Shown one piece after another: positions 16,491 to 23,972 of a stretch of 41,734 nt of DNA. Position numbers and translations under genes: made by a program. Under the pieces are notes generated by a model, which worked only from the letters and a program-made list of their open reading frames with translations, was not told the DNA's origin and did not search any database. Source of the stretch: Mycolicibacterium hodleri. Its GTDB lineage: Bacteria; Actinomycetota; Actinomycetes; Mycobacteriales; Mycobacteriaceae. The stretch's first letter is position 1; every line of letters begins with the position of its first letter. The stretch covers positions 1 through 41,734 of the forward strand of contig NZ_JACKTL010000063.1 in assembly GCF_025822245.1 (NCBI RefSeq), written 5' to 3'.

Positions 16491-18496
16491 TGGCAGGCCC
16501 CAGGCGCGCCCGCGGGCGGTGGATCCGGGTTCCCATGGTCTCGGCGCTGGTCTACGGCGTCGCGGTGTGGGTGACCGTTGCCTTCGCCCTGAACAAGACG
16601 CTTCCGGTGTGGGCGGCCGTGACCATTCTGGTCGCCGCGGCGATCGCGCTGTTCATTCCGATCCGAGGGCGGGTCCTGCTTGTCGAGTGGTTCGCCGTCG
16701 TGTGGTCGTTCCTGCGGCAACGCCGCCGGCCGCTTCCCCCGGAACTGCCGACGGCCACCGACATCAACGTCATCTCCGGCAACGCCGGCGTGCGCTGGGA
16801 CGGCAAGACCTTGGTGGCCGCCGTCGAAGTCGGCCCGCAGCTGGCGATCACCACCGAAGCCGGTGGGCGCACAGTCAGTGGCAGCGAATTGCCGCTGTCG
16901 CTGGTGGTTTCGCTGATGACCCAGTACGGGCTCAACATCGACATCGACGTCATCGAGGCGGGCTGCCATGTCCCCCCAGGGACGGCCTACCGCACGGTGT
17001 ACTCCCAGTTCGTGGGTCCGCGTCACTTGGTCGGAGAGCGCCGCACCTGGCTGGTGTTGCGGCTCAACTCCTTTGACAACCTCGACCGGATCATCGAGCG
17101 CGGCCCGTCGCGCACCGCCGGCCCCAAGGCGTTGGCGGCCGCGGCGCACCGGGTCGTGCAGCGCCTGCAGCAGGACCAAATCCCGGCGCACGCGCTGTCG
17201 GCGGAGGATCTCGACGCGATGGGGGACGTGCTGTTGGCCCCGGTCGGGCCGGTCGACAACCAGGAGAAGTGGTCCTACATCCGCTCGGGACCGAACTTCA
17301 TCACCACCTACGTCGGCAACCCCGAGCTGCTCGCCCAAGGCCAGCTGGATCGCTGGTGGTCCTGGCGCACCGAGGAAACCATGACGGTGATCCGGCTGAC
17401 CGGCGCCGGAGGCGGCGCAGAGGTCCAGGTGGGTGTGCTGATCCGCTACGTCCACCACGGCAAGGCCTACAAGCCGCTCGCCGAGGCAAAGCTCGCCCGC
17501 CCCACCGGAATTCAACGGCAGATGCTCGATGCGGCCATCCCCGCCGGGGACCGCAGCCTGCAGGCCACGCTGCCGACCATCGCGTTCTCCGCCGTAGAAG
17601 ACGTCCGGGTGCCGATCGGGCCCTCCGGGCAGATCATCGGTCAGCTCGACGAGGGCACGTTGGCGGCGGTGCCGCTGTGGGATCAGTCCGGTTCGCCCAA
17701 ACGGCGCCGCATCGACGCGCGCGTCGGCGTCGAAGTGGCACGCCAGCTCGTCCTGCGTGCAGTCGTCACCGGTGCGGTGGTGGCGATCCACACCGACGAC
17801 CGTCAGCGCTGGGACGGGCTGGTCGCCACCGTCAACGACGACCAGCGACTGTTCTACGCCACCGCAGGCGCCCGCACGAGCGACGTCGCAGTCTTCGACG
17901 GCCGCACGGTCACCACCGTGCCCACCCGCACCGTGCTTCGACTGTTGGGCCCCGACACCGTGGGCGGGGGCGCGGACATGACCATCGTGGAAGGGCCCGG
18001 CCAGGTCCTGGAGGTCGCCATCGGCAGTGCCGAGCCAATCACCGTGTGGACGATCCGTACCCGCGAAGAGGACCGCTACCTCGGCCTGGGCCACAACGAC
18101 ATTCCGCAGCCGCGGCGCGTGGTCTCCACCGCACCGGTCCTGTCTCGCACCGGCCGGCGCTCGGCAGCTGCAGCACCGGCTCCGTCCGCCGCCGTTCCCG
18201 CGCCGGCGCGTCGCAGCGCCCCCGTCGCTCAGCCGTCGGCCACACCGCCGCCGCCGTCGGCGGCTCCGGCCGCCGCACAGCAAGGCGGACTTGACCGGGT
18301 GCACTCGAACGGACACTCGAACGGAAACGGCGCCAACAACAACGGTGCGAACGGCAACGGGGCCAACGGCGATGGCGGCGGCCGGCATCGCGACTTGGGT
18401 GGGCCGCAGCGCATTCGGCGCAGCCAGCGCTCCGCAGAGCCGGCGCCGCCGCCACCGCCGCGGCGACCGCCGCGCAACTATCGACCCGAGGAGTGA
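16490..18496 (+). CDS. eccE: EccE, ESX membrane-complex component with Asn/Gly/Pro-rich tail
   Basis: The product has 668 residues. Two transmembrane helices at about 16-55 (VSALVYGVAVWVTVAFAL; VWAAVTILVAAAIALFIPI) are followed by a cytosolic domain, the EccE topology. The C-terminal 150 residues are low complexity: Pro/Ala-rich, then an Asn-Gly run (about 600-625), then polyproline. This tail is longer than in chromosomal EccE proteins. The ATG at 16490 overlaps the mycP stop (TGATG) and has GAAGGAGG at 16477-16484; the frame is open further upstream over mycP, but that part is antisense-like in composition and was discarded. A bidirectional-looking terminator follows at 18515. Confidence 0.93.
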   Translation: MAGPRRARGRWIRVPMVSALVYGVAVWVTVAFALNKTLPVWAAVTILVAAAIALFIPIRGRVLLVEWFAVVWSFLRQRRRPLPPELPTATDINVISGNAGVRWDGKTLVAAVEVGPQLAITTEAGGRTVSGSELPLSLVVSLMTQYGLNIDIDVIEAGCHVPPGTAYRTVYSQFVGPRHLVGERRTWLVLRLNSFDNLDRIIERGPSRTAGPKALAAAAHRVVQRLQQDQIPAHALSAEDLDAMGDVLLAPVGPVDNQEKWSYIRSGPNFITTYVGNPELLAQGQLDRWWSWRTEETMTVIRLTGAGGGAEVQVGVLIRYVHHGKAYKPLAEAKLARPTGIQRQMLDAAIPAGDRSLQATLPTIAFSAVEDVRVPIGPSGQIIGQLDEGTLAAVPLWDQSGSPKRRRIDARVGVEVARQLVLRAVVTGAVVAIHTDDRQRWDGLVATVNDDQRLFYATAGARTSDVAVFDGRTVTTVPTRTVLRLLGPDTVGGGADMTIVEGPGQVLEVAIGSAEPITVWTIRTREEDRYLGLGHNDIPQPRRVVSTAPVLSRTGRRSAAAAPAPSAAVPAPARRSAPVAQPSATPPPPSAAPAAAQQGGLDRVHSNGHSNGNGANNNGANGNGANGDGGGRHRDLGGPQRIRRSQRSAEPAPPPPPRRPPRNYRPEE

Positions 18497-18514
18497 CGGG
18501 CCGAGATGCCGAAC

Positions 18515-18552
18515 GCACTGTGCCCCGCTACCGAAGTGGCGGGGCACAGTGC
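18515..18552. terminator. hairpin terminator between convergent genes
   Basis: GCACTGTGCCCCGC (18515-18528) and GCGGGGCACAGTGC (18539-18552) are perfect 14-base arms with a 10-base loop. It lies just after eccE (plus) and just after the end of the minus-strand gene 18567-18854, so it can serve both strands. Confidence 0.85.
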
Positions 18553-18566
18553 TGTGTGGACAGGGT

Positions 18567-18854
18567 TTACGGCGCGGAGCTGCGGCGGCGGATCAGGCCG
18601 GCGCGCAACCGGTCGTGGCGCGCCTTGGTGTCCTCGTCGAGGTCGTAGGCGAGCTTGAGGCAACGGGAGGCCTCAGCGCGCTGGTCTTCGTTGCTCGCGG
18701 GGTGCCACCACACCTCGGCGGCGTAGTCGGCTGCGGTGCGCGCATATTGCCACCGTCGCCACTGTTCGTCAGCGGTGGAGGCTTCACAGAGGGCGGTCAA
18801 CGCCGCGCTGAGCGCGCGGGCCGGGGAGGTCAAGTCGTCGCCGCGATGGCTCAT
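18567..18854 (-). CDS. small hypothetical protein, convergent with eccE
   Basis: The 95-residue product starts MSHRGDDLTSP and is rich in Ala, Arg, Trp and acidic residues; it is probably all helical (ALSAALTALCEASTADEQWRRWQYARTAADYAAEVWW). No family was recognised. The frame stays open on the minus strand to an ATG at 19211, which would add 119 residues with several cysteine pairs, but that extension runs over the parA control region. The start at 18854 is therefore preferred, although no clear ribosome binding site is visible there. The coding nature of the short form is moderately likely from composition; the function is unknown. Confidence 0.5.
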   Translation of the reverse strand: MSHRGDDLTSPARALSAALTALCEASTADEQWRRWQYARTAADYAAEVWWHPASNEDQRAEASRCLKLAYDLDEDTKARHDRLRAGLIRRRSSAP

Positions 18855-18968
18855 TGGCCAATGGTATGGCCGTATCCAGGGCCGATCCCGGCCCGCGGAG
18901 GGGGCGATTTGCGCGAGATCGCGCGTGGCTGTCGCGGCGTGTCGCAGGGAGAGAACCGGCGTGGGGCG

Positions 18969-19104
18969 GTGAGATGAACGACGGGTGCCGCGTCGTCGGG
19001 CCAGTGACCAGCGGTGACGTCGCCATTCTGGCCGTGAGAACTCCGTGAATCTGCTCTCAGTGGTTCGTGAAAGCAAGCCCGCGTGTCGCGCACAACCTTT
19101 GTGA
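18969..19104 (+). promoter_or_regulatory. array of seven phased GTGA motifs, candidate partition site
   Basis: GTGA occurs at 18969, 19004, 19014, 19034, 19045, 19067 and 19101, always on the plus strand, with spacings of 35, 10, 20, 11, 22 and 34 bases, near multiples of a helical turn. TCAC is absent from the same stretch. It lies in the roughly 350-base gene-free region before parA. RHH partition proteins such as omega bind arrays of ATCAC/GTGAT heptads, and an RHH gene follows parA. That this is the centromere is inference. Confidence 0.5.
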
Positions 19105-19192
19105 ATTATGCTTTGACCTGCGGAGACAGTATGGCCCCTGGTCGCTGGCAGTTTTTTACCGCAGCAGAGGCATTCCCCCAGCCCTGGAAGGT

Positions 19193-19205
19193 TATGATTT
19201 GCGCA
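19193..19205 (+). promoter_or_regulatory. -10 element giving a probably leaderless parA transcript
   Basis: TATGAT at 19193-19198 is a near-perfect -10 hexamer. With the usual 6-base gap, transcription would begin at 19205, exactly the A of the parA ATG. No ribosome binding site is present, and leaderless mRNAs are common in mycobacteria. No good -35 is visible. Confidence 0.6.
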
Positions 19206-20056
19206 TGCCAAAGACTCCGAAGCTGGTCCGGGCCCTGAATTCCCCGCCCGTGGTCATTGCGGTCGCCATGCGGAAGGGCGGGGTGGGTAAGACCACCACC
19301 GCGGTGAACCTGAGCTACGAACTGACTCGGCTGCAGGTGTTCGACGAGGCCGAGCAGGAGACGCGCCCGATTCGCGTGCTGCTCATCGACATGGATCCGC
19401 AGGGCAACGCCACCTCCGGACTGGGCTTGGAGGTGCCGCCCGACGGCGACCCGACGCCCACGATGTTCAACGTGCTGCACCCCGAGAAGCACCGCCGTAT
19501 GCCGCTCAACGACGTCATCCAGGGCACCGACTTCGGGGTCGACGTCGCTCCGTCACGTGAAGCCCTCGACGAACTCGACAAGGGCCTGGGGCCCGGTGGG
19601 CAGATGCGCCTGCGCCGCGAAGTGGAGACGTTGCCCGCGTACGACTTCATCGTCATCGACTGCCGCCCCACGCTCAATGAGCTTGCTTCGGCGGCACTTT
19701 CGGCGGCGACCTGGGTGCTGGCGGCCGTGGGGACCGGTCCCGACGAGGTGGGCGCTTTGGCCTCACTGGACGCAGCGGTGGAGAACGTGGACCTGAACAA
19801 CCCGGGCATCAAGATCACCCATGTGCTGCTCACCAATTACCTGGGCGGATCGCGGGCCACCAAGTCCATCCGTCGAGCTGTCGAAGAAGCCTGGCCCAAG
19901 GAGTACCTGGGTTACATCTCCCGCACGATCCGCGTGACGGAGGCCAAGGCGCACTGCCAACCCATCTCGGTGTATGACCCGACGTGCACTGCTGCTGAGG
20001 ACTATCAGCGCGTCGCTGTGCGTATCGCGGAGGAAGGACTGATCTCCCATGGCTAA
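19205..20056 (+). CDS. parA: ParA, plasmid partition ATPase
   Basis: The 283-residue protein is a ParA-family ATPase with the deviant Walker A KGGVGKTTTAVNL near residue 24, a DMDPQGNATSGLG motif (A' region) and FIVIDCRP (Walker B). It lacks a long N-terminal HTH domain, so it is the short, type Ib-like form that usually works with a small ribbon-helix-helix partner. That partner is encoded by the next gene, which overlaps by 8 bases. ParA moves plasmid copies apart over the nucleoid. ATG 19205 is preferred (MPKTPKLVRALNSPP) because a -10 box sits exactly upstream; an in-frame ATG at 19067 would extend the protein over the GTGA array. Confidence 0.9.
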   Translation: MPKTPKLVRALNSPPVVIAVAMRKGGVGKTTTAVNLSYELTRLQVFDEAEQETRPIRVLLIDMDPQGNATSGLGLEVPPDGDPTPTMFNVLHPEKHRRMPLNDVIQGTDFGVDVAPSREALDELDKGLGPGGQMRLRREVETLPAYDFIVIDCRPTLNELASAALSAATWVLAAVGTGPDEVGALASLDAAVENVDLNNPGIKITHVLLTNYLGGSRATKSIRRAVEEAWPKEYLGYISRTIRVTEAKAHCQPISVYDPTCTAAEDYQRVAVRIAEEGLISHG

Positions 20057-20474
20057 AGACATGCCACTGCCGGCCGCTCGCGGTCGGGCGGTATCTCAGG
20101 ACGCAGCGCGGATGCGAGGCGTTCCCTCCAGCACTGCGGCGGCTGCGCCAGCGGCCCCGGCCGCTGCGGCCGGCAACCAGGTCGCCGACTTCGTGGCCCA
20201 CGATCCCGCCCTGGAGCAGCTGCGCAGCCGCAAGGTCAAGCGCACTGGAATCAACGTGCACATCAATACCAATGTGCACAACGCGTTTGCTGCATTTATC
20301 GACGAGTACGAGTTGCCCAAAGGGGATGCCGCGTCACTGGCCATCCAGGAGTTCCTCGAACGCCGAGGTGTGCAGATCCCCGGTGTCGCCCGGGCGCTGC
20401 CGCCGCCTGTGACTGCTGTCCCAAATATGACCGATCAGCAGCCCACTGGTGGCGATTCGGCCTCCACTGGATAG
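20049..20474 (+). CDS. ribbon-helix-helix partition partner (ParB/ParG-type)
   Basis: The 141-residue protein has a flexible Ala/Pro-rich N-terminus (about 1-55) and a probable ribbon-helix-helix core at about 70-115: a beta strand GINVHINTNVH, then helices HNAFAAFIDEYEL and AASLAIQEFLERRG. Small RHH proteins encoded just after a short ParA bind the centromere and stimulate ParA. The ATG at 20049 lies inside the end of parA, with GGAGGAAGG about 10 bases before it. The array of GTGA motifs before parA is the likely target. The fold is inferred from pattern, not from a recognised family. Confidence 0.7.
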   Translation: MAKDMPLPAARGRAVSQDAARMRGVPSSTAAAAPAAPAAAAGNQVADFVAHDPALEQLRSRKVKRTGINVHINTNVHNAFAAFIDEYELPKGDAASLAIQEFLERRGVQIPGVARALPPPVTAVPNMTDQQPTGGDSASTG

Positions 20475-20544
20475 GCTGGAGATCAGTGCTGGTAAAGAAG
20501 TTGGGGGATCGGCCGAGTGGCATCAACGCAGGATTGGGTGACCG

Positions 20545-20946
20545 ATGACCAACCATATGGACAACATTGCCGACGTCGAGGCCGAGGACGTCGACGAGGA
20601 TAAGCCGGACGGCGTGGCGCACGAACTCGTGCGCGCCGAACAACGCGGCAAAGCCGCGATCGACCCTCCGCATGTCGCAACCGAGTACTTCGCCAAGAAG
20701 TTCCAGGAATTAGCTGGAAGCATGAACGTCCGCATGCTCGACACCGACCGAGTACGCAAGCTCACGCCCCTGCGGATCCAGCGGATGCTCAAGGAACAGG
20801 CACCTGATCTGCCGGTGTCGCAGACGCAGATCTACCGCTATTTCCACGGCGAGGCACCGCCGCGTCTGGATGTCGTCTACGAGCTGGCGCGACTGTTCGG
20901 CGTGCCCCCGTCCTACTTCATGCCCGATGAGTTCCTGCCCGAATAG
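20545..20946 (+). CDS. EspR-like helix-turn-helix regulator
   Basis: The 133-residue protein has an acidic N-terminus and an XRE-type HTH at about 70-130 (LTPLRIQRMLKEQAPDLPVSQTQIYRYFHGE... YELARLFGVPPSYF). The spacing and the ending FGVPPSYFMPDEF resemble EspR, the nucleoid-associated regulator that controls espACD and ESX-1 output in M. tuberculosis (which ends FFRIKAAYFTDDEY). It is a plausible regulator of the plasmid ESX locus or of the partition genes. The ATG at 20545 is used; no strong Shine-Dalgarno is apparent. It follows the RHH gene by 70 bases. Confidence 0.75.
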   Translation: MTNHMDNIADVEAEDVDEDKPDGVAHELVRAEQRGKAAIDPPHVATEYFAKKFQELAGSMNVRMLDTDRVRKLTPLRIQRMLKEQAPDLPVSQTQIYRYFHGEAPPRLDVVYELARLFGVPPSYFMPDEFLPE

Positions 20947-21029
20947 GCCCTGACGCGGCGGTCTGCGCGACGCGCGATGTTGCGAAAAGCAACCCCTTCG
21001 CGGCAGGCGATCCCAGCTGATCGAGGTCA

Positions 21030-21170
21030 TAGACTGAGGCTCGCAACTCCGGCATGGTGCTTTACAGGGGTCTTTGGCAAGAGGTTTCCCGGTAGCGGTG
21101 CGGCAACGTGCCCCATGCCGGAGTTGCTTTCTCCGAGGGACTTTCACTCCCCGGAACGGGAGAGGGGCCT
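21030..21170 (+). promoter_or_regulatory. structured 5' leader RNA (riboswitch-like) before the 21176 gene
   Basis: A -10-like TAGACT (21030-21035) would start a transcript at about 21042, where a perfect 15-bp arm begins: GCAACTCCGGCATGG (21043-21057) pairs with CCATGCCGGAGTTGC (21113-21127). The 55-base interior can form a further hairpin, TCTT/AAGA (21071-21082) with GGG/CCC outside it. Downstream, CTCCC (21147-21151) can pair with GGGAG (21058-onward copy at 21158-21162), covering part of the ribosome binding site GGGAGAGGGG. This arrangement looks like a translational switch or an attenuator; alternatively, it is a separate small RNA of about 90 bases. Confidence 0.55.
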
Positions 21171-21175
21171 TGAAC

Positions 21176-22189
21176 GTGGACAGCGAACACGACGCGCTGA
21201 GGGCCCACATTCGGATGCGGCTTGCGTTCTGGCAGGCGCAAGACCGCCGCAGCATCACCACCGGCCCCGGCTGGCTCTGGCGTGGCCGACACCTCGCCCC
21301 TTTGCGCCAAGCCGATCTCAGCGGTTCCACCGGTGCGCTGATCGCCCGGCGCGCGGCCGCCGGCATGGGGCCCGCCACGCTCTACGGCCAGGCCGGACCG
21401 CGCCAGCATCGGCTTCCTCGGTGGGTGACCCGGCGCAGCACCGCCACGTGGGCCGCCGCCTCAGTCCTCCTCGCCCTCGTGGCCTTCCTCTGTGCGGGCG
21501 CCGCTGACGACCGCGCCGGCATCGGAGCCCTCGCCGGCTGGGGCGCTGCGGGATGCGCCGTCGTGGCGTTGCTGCACGGGGTGCTGCTGTGGTGGGTTCG
21601 CCGTGACCCCCTCAACCTCAGCGCGGCCCAGGCCGCCGAGGTCAACGCCTCCCAACGGGCCCTGGACTGGAACCCGCTGGCGGGAGCAGGGGCCATTTCC
21701 GCCGGCGGCGCCTTCCTGCTCGAAGGGATCGCGATCGTCACCGAGTTAGATCAGAGTCGGGCCTGGAAACTCCCGGGGCTCGACGTCGTGCGAACTCGAT
21801 TCGACGCCGACGAGGAGATCTTCCAGATCGCCCGCGCCGCCTTCAGTCTCGATGAGCACGAGGCCAACAGCGTCAAGCTCAAGCAACTGACGGAACCCAG
21901 CGGTTACGCCAACGCCATGCTGCGTTCTGAACGTCGGCACCTGACCGAGGCTCTCCTGGGCCGACTGCTGGTACTGCACCGATGTGTGGCCACGCTGGAG
22001 AGCTTGCAACTGCGCGCCCAGCAGGCCAACGCGGGCAGCGCTGAATCCGCCGGCAGTGAGTTCTTCACCGCCGCAGCCGAGAACGAGCTGGCCGCCGCTT
22101 CACTGGACGAGCTGAACACCGACCTGCTGGTGATCTCGGAGGTCTACGGCGAAGTCGGTGCCGCAGTCGGGTTTCCGTCCCGCTCGTAA
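21176..22189 (+). CDS. hypothetical membrane protein
   Basis: The product has 337 residues. A basic N-terminal region of about 85 residues precedes two hydrophobic helices (about 88-108, WAAASVLLALVAFLCAGAA, and 122-142, AGCAVVALLHGVLLWWV); a third weaker one lies near 170-190 (AISAGGAFLLEGIAIVTEL). The rest is a helical cytosolic or periplasmic domain with two probable coiled-coil helices (ERRHLTEALLGRLLVLHRCVA). No family was recognised. The start is taken as GTG 21176, 9 bases after GGGAGAGGGG; TTG 21170 is the other option. Its structured leader and isolated position after the partition genes suggest separate regulation. Confidence 0.7.
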   Translation: MDSEHDALRAHIRMRLAFWQAQDRRSITTGPGWLWRGRHLAPLRQADLSGSTGALIARRAAAGMGPATLYGQAGPRQHRLPRWVTRRSTATWAAASVLLALVAFLCAGAADDRAGIGALAGWGAAGCAVVALLHGVLLWWVRRDPLNLSAAQAAEVNASQRALDWNPLAGAGAISAGGAFLLEGIAIVTELDQSRAWKLPGLDVVRTRFDADEEIFQIARAAFSLDEHEANSVKLKQLTEPSGYANAMLRSERRHLTEALLGRLLVLHRCVATLESLQLRAQQANAGSAESAGSEFFTAAAENELAAASLDELNTDLLVISEVYGEVGAAVGFPSRS

Positions 22190-22260
22190 CCGCCCGAACC
22201 ACTCATAACTGCCCGAGCCGCGACAGCGCCGCTGCCAGCGCAAATGACAGAGCCCCCTAC

Positions 22261-22283
22261 CGGCGGCCTCACTGAGGCCGCCG
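22261..22283 (+). terminator. hairpin terminator
   Basis: CGGCGGCCTC (22261-22270) and GAGGCCGCCG (22274-22283) are perfect 10-base arms with a 3-base loop, about 70 bases after the membrane-protein gene. It lies in the roughly 340-base gene-free stretch 22190-22531, which otherwise holds the whiB promoter-like motif and an inverted repeat. Confidence 0.75.
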
Positions 22284-22426
22284 ATCGTCGTTGACGGCGA
22301 GCGCCGCGGGGACATGTCATCGCTGCAGGCCACGCCGCGTCCAGCCGACGACATCCCGAAGACAGTCCGAGGCCGTCCGTAAAAATCACCACCACAGACA
22401 ATGTTTCCTGTAGCGGGAAGGGTGTT

Positions 22427-22448
22427 TGTCGTAGTCAGGAACTAATCT
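22427..22448 (+). promoter_or_regulatory. TTGTC-N12-TAnnnT promoter-like motif, whiB copy
   Basis: TGTC at 22427-22430 and TAATCT at 22443-22448 have the same 16-base register as five other copies in the window. The T of TAATCT lies 89 bases before the whiB start codon. See the finding on this motif. Confidence 0.45.
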
Positions 22449-22461
22449 AGGCCCATAGATA

Positions 22462-22488
22462 CGCAAATCGTAACTGGTTGGATTTGCG
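22462..22488 (+). promoter_or_regulatory. inverted repeat in the whiB leader
   Basis: CGCAAATC (22462-22469) and GATTTGCG (22481-22488) form an 8-bp inverted repeat with an 11-base spacer, between the promoter-like motif and the whiB start. It could be an operator or an RNA hairpin. A CGC-GAAA-GCG hairpin with a GNRA-type loop follows near 22500. Confidence 0.45.
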
Positions 22489-22531
22489 CAATCGGGACCG
22501 CGAAAGCGACTGACCTCGGGAGGTAGACGCC

Positions 22532-22900
22532 ATGTCTGAAGCCGCCGTGATCGAGCTGATCACCATGCTGGAAGCCCAGCCGCAATCACCCACTGACGAG
22601 GACTGGTACGAGCGGGCCCTGTGCCCGCAGACCGACCCCGACGCGTTCTTCCCCGAGAAGGGCGGATCAACCAAGGAAGCCAAGAAGATCTGCCTCGGCT
22701 GCCCGGTCAAACAGCAGTGCCTGCAATGGGCACTCGACCACGACGAGCGCTTCGGAATCTGGGGCGGACTCTCTGAACGCGAGCGACGTCGCCTCAAGCG
22801 CGGTATCGACATCAGGCCCGCACAGGACGACGAACCGGAACGCGTCGCAGCGATCGCCGCCGCCAACGGCTACGACCAGGACGCGAGGTTGGCAGGATGA
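22532..22900 (+). CDS. WhiB-family Fe-S transcription regulator
   Basis: The 122-residue protein has all WhiB marks: C31, C54-x2-C57-x5-C63 for the 4Fe-4S cluster, FFPEKGGS, the GIWGG turn and a basic C-terminal stretch (SERERRRLKRG) for DNA binding. WhiB proteins bind the primary sigma factor and respond to redox signals. The ATG at 22532 has GGGAGG upstream. Its last bases overlap the next start as ATGA (22897-22900), so it heads an operon that leads to dnaB. The gene is distinct from the WhiB6-like gene at the left edge, whose cysteine spacing is irregular. Confidence 0.95.
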   Translation: MSEAAVIELITMLEAQPQSPTDEDWYERALCPQTDPDAFFPEKGGSTKEAKKICLGCPVKQQCLQWALDHDERFGIWGGLSERERRRLKRGIDIRPAQDDEPERVAAIAAANGYDQDARLAG

Positions 22901-23631
22901 CCCGGCCCGCGCAGCGCGCCGCCGGCCGCCAGCAGATCCCCGGACTCGGCAAGGATCAGCCGCCGGCAGAGGTCGTCGACGCCTACTGGACCGCGGTCGA
23001 TCTCGCGGCCTACGGCTGGCACGCCAAGCGCCTCGAATTCGACGCACACACCGCCACCGCCTTCGTCACCGCCCACACCCCCACGCGACGTACGGTCACC
23101 GTGAGCTGGGATTTACGAGGCAATCGCGCAGCGCGCCAACAAGTTCCGGGAAACACCTCGGCGCGCCGGCTGCTCGAACTGGCGCGATCCGTGGCGAGCC
23201 TGGGCCAAAACGACGCCGAGACCGGCGACGAGTGGCTCACTCAACTGTGCTGGCTGGTGCAGTCCCAGGTGGGCTCTCCGCATCGCCATCACCGCAACTG
23301 GCGTCGCGGCGACGTGCTGCCCACCCTGCCGGCGGGCCAACAGCCCATGACGCGGGCGCGTACCGCCGCGTGGCTGCTCGCACGCCTGGTCGGCAAGTAC
23401 GGCTGGGAGATCCAGCACCTCGGTGAGGACATCGCCGGTGGGGGATTCATCGCCAACATCCCCGGCGACGTGCAAGCGATCTTTCCGGCGTCTATGGAGT
23501 ACGACGGCACCGCAGCGGCCGCCCTGGCGCGGATGCTGCCGCAGGTCCCGGCCCGCGAGTTGCGTGTGCTCGCGCGCCTGGACTACCGGGCGCTTTGGGC
23601 GGCAGGACAAGCGGGGAGCGGTCGACGATGA
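22897..23631 (+). CDS. hypothetical protein in the whiB-dnaB operon
   Basis: The 244-residue soluble protein has no recognised domain. The N-terminal part has beta-strand character (TATAFVTAHTPTRRTVTVSWDLRG), which suggests a small mixed domain, and the remainder is helical. There is no signal peptide or membrane helix. It starts inside the whiB stop (ATGA) and its own stop overlaps the next start (23628), so it is translated as part of a coupled chain. A plasmid maintenance or replication role is suggested only by its neighbours. Confidence 0.8.
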   Translation: MTRPAQRAAGRQQIPGLGKDQPPAEVVDAYWTAVDLAAYGWHAKRLEFDAHTATAFVTAHTPTRRTVTVSWDLRGNRAARQQVPGNTSARRLLELARSVASLGQNDAETGDEWLTQLCWLVQSQVGSPHRHHRNWRRGDVLPTLPAGQQPMTRARTAAWLLARLVGKYGWEIQHLGEDIAGGGFIANIPGDVQAIFPASMEYDGTAAAALARMLPQVPARELRVLARLDYRALWAAGQAGSGRR

Positions 23632-23972
23632 CCACGCCCGCCGCTTTGGCTGTTCCCGCGTCCTGGGTGCCGGACTACCTGCACGGCTCGCTGCGGCACT
23701 GGGATCCACCCAGCGCGCCGCAGTGTCGCTGCCAGCGCTACGAGGGCACGTCGGTCATCCACTGCGTCGGGCGGCTGCAGCACCTGCTCGACGTCGCCTT
23801 CGGTCGGCCGCCGCGGTCCCGCTGCGGGGTGCGCCTCATCCAGGCGACGCCGACGGCACTACTCGAGGACGGCGCACCGCTGTGCCCGGCGTGCGCGGCC
23901 ATCACCCATCCCCCCGCGGTCCAGGTCGAGATCTTCAACCACCGCGCCGACGAGCATCCGACGCCACGATGA
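23628..23972 (+). CDS. small cysteine-containing hypothetical protein
   Basis: The 114-residue product contains six cysteines: CRC and C46 in the first half, C66 and a CPAC pair (PLCPACAAITHP) in the second. A metal site, probably zinc, is plausible. No family was recognised. It overlaps the genes on both sides by ATGA, so it belongs to the same translationally coupled operon. Confidence 0.75.
   Translation: MTTPAALAVPASWVPDYLHGSLRHWDPPSAPQCRCQRYEGTSVIHCVGRLQHLLDVAFGRPPRSRCGVRLIQATPTALLEDGAPLCPACAAITHPPAVQVEIFNHRADEHPTPR

Noticed and set aside
18300..18370. Repetitive AACGGC/AACGGT DNA as a possible repeat array or CRISPR-like element
   Set aside because: It is in-frame coding for the Asn/Gly-rich tail of EccE, with no regular repeat-spacer pattern.
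16301..18547. 748-codon minus-strand open frame opposite eccE and mycP end
   Set aside because: Antisense shadow of eccE; low-complexity product and no support from neighbours.
19067..19204. Upstream start for parA
   Set aside because: The added 46 residues do not look like a ParA N-terminus, and a -10 box sits exactly before ATG 19205.
18855..19211. N-terminal extension of the minus-strand gene with cysteine pairs (MACANHNLPGLG...)
   Set aside because: It would run over the parA promoter and the GTGA array and lacks a ribosome binding site; kept only as an alternative start.
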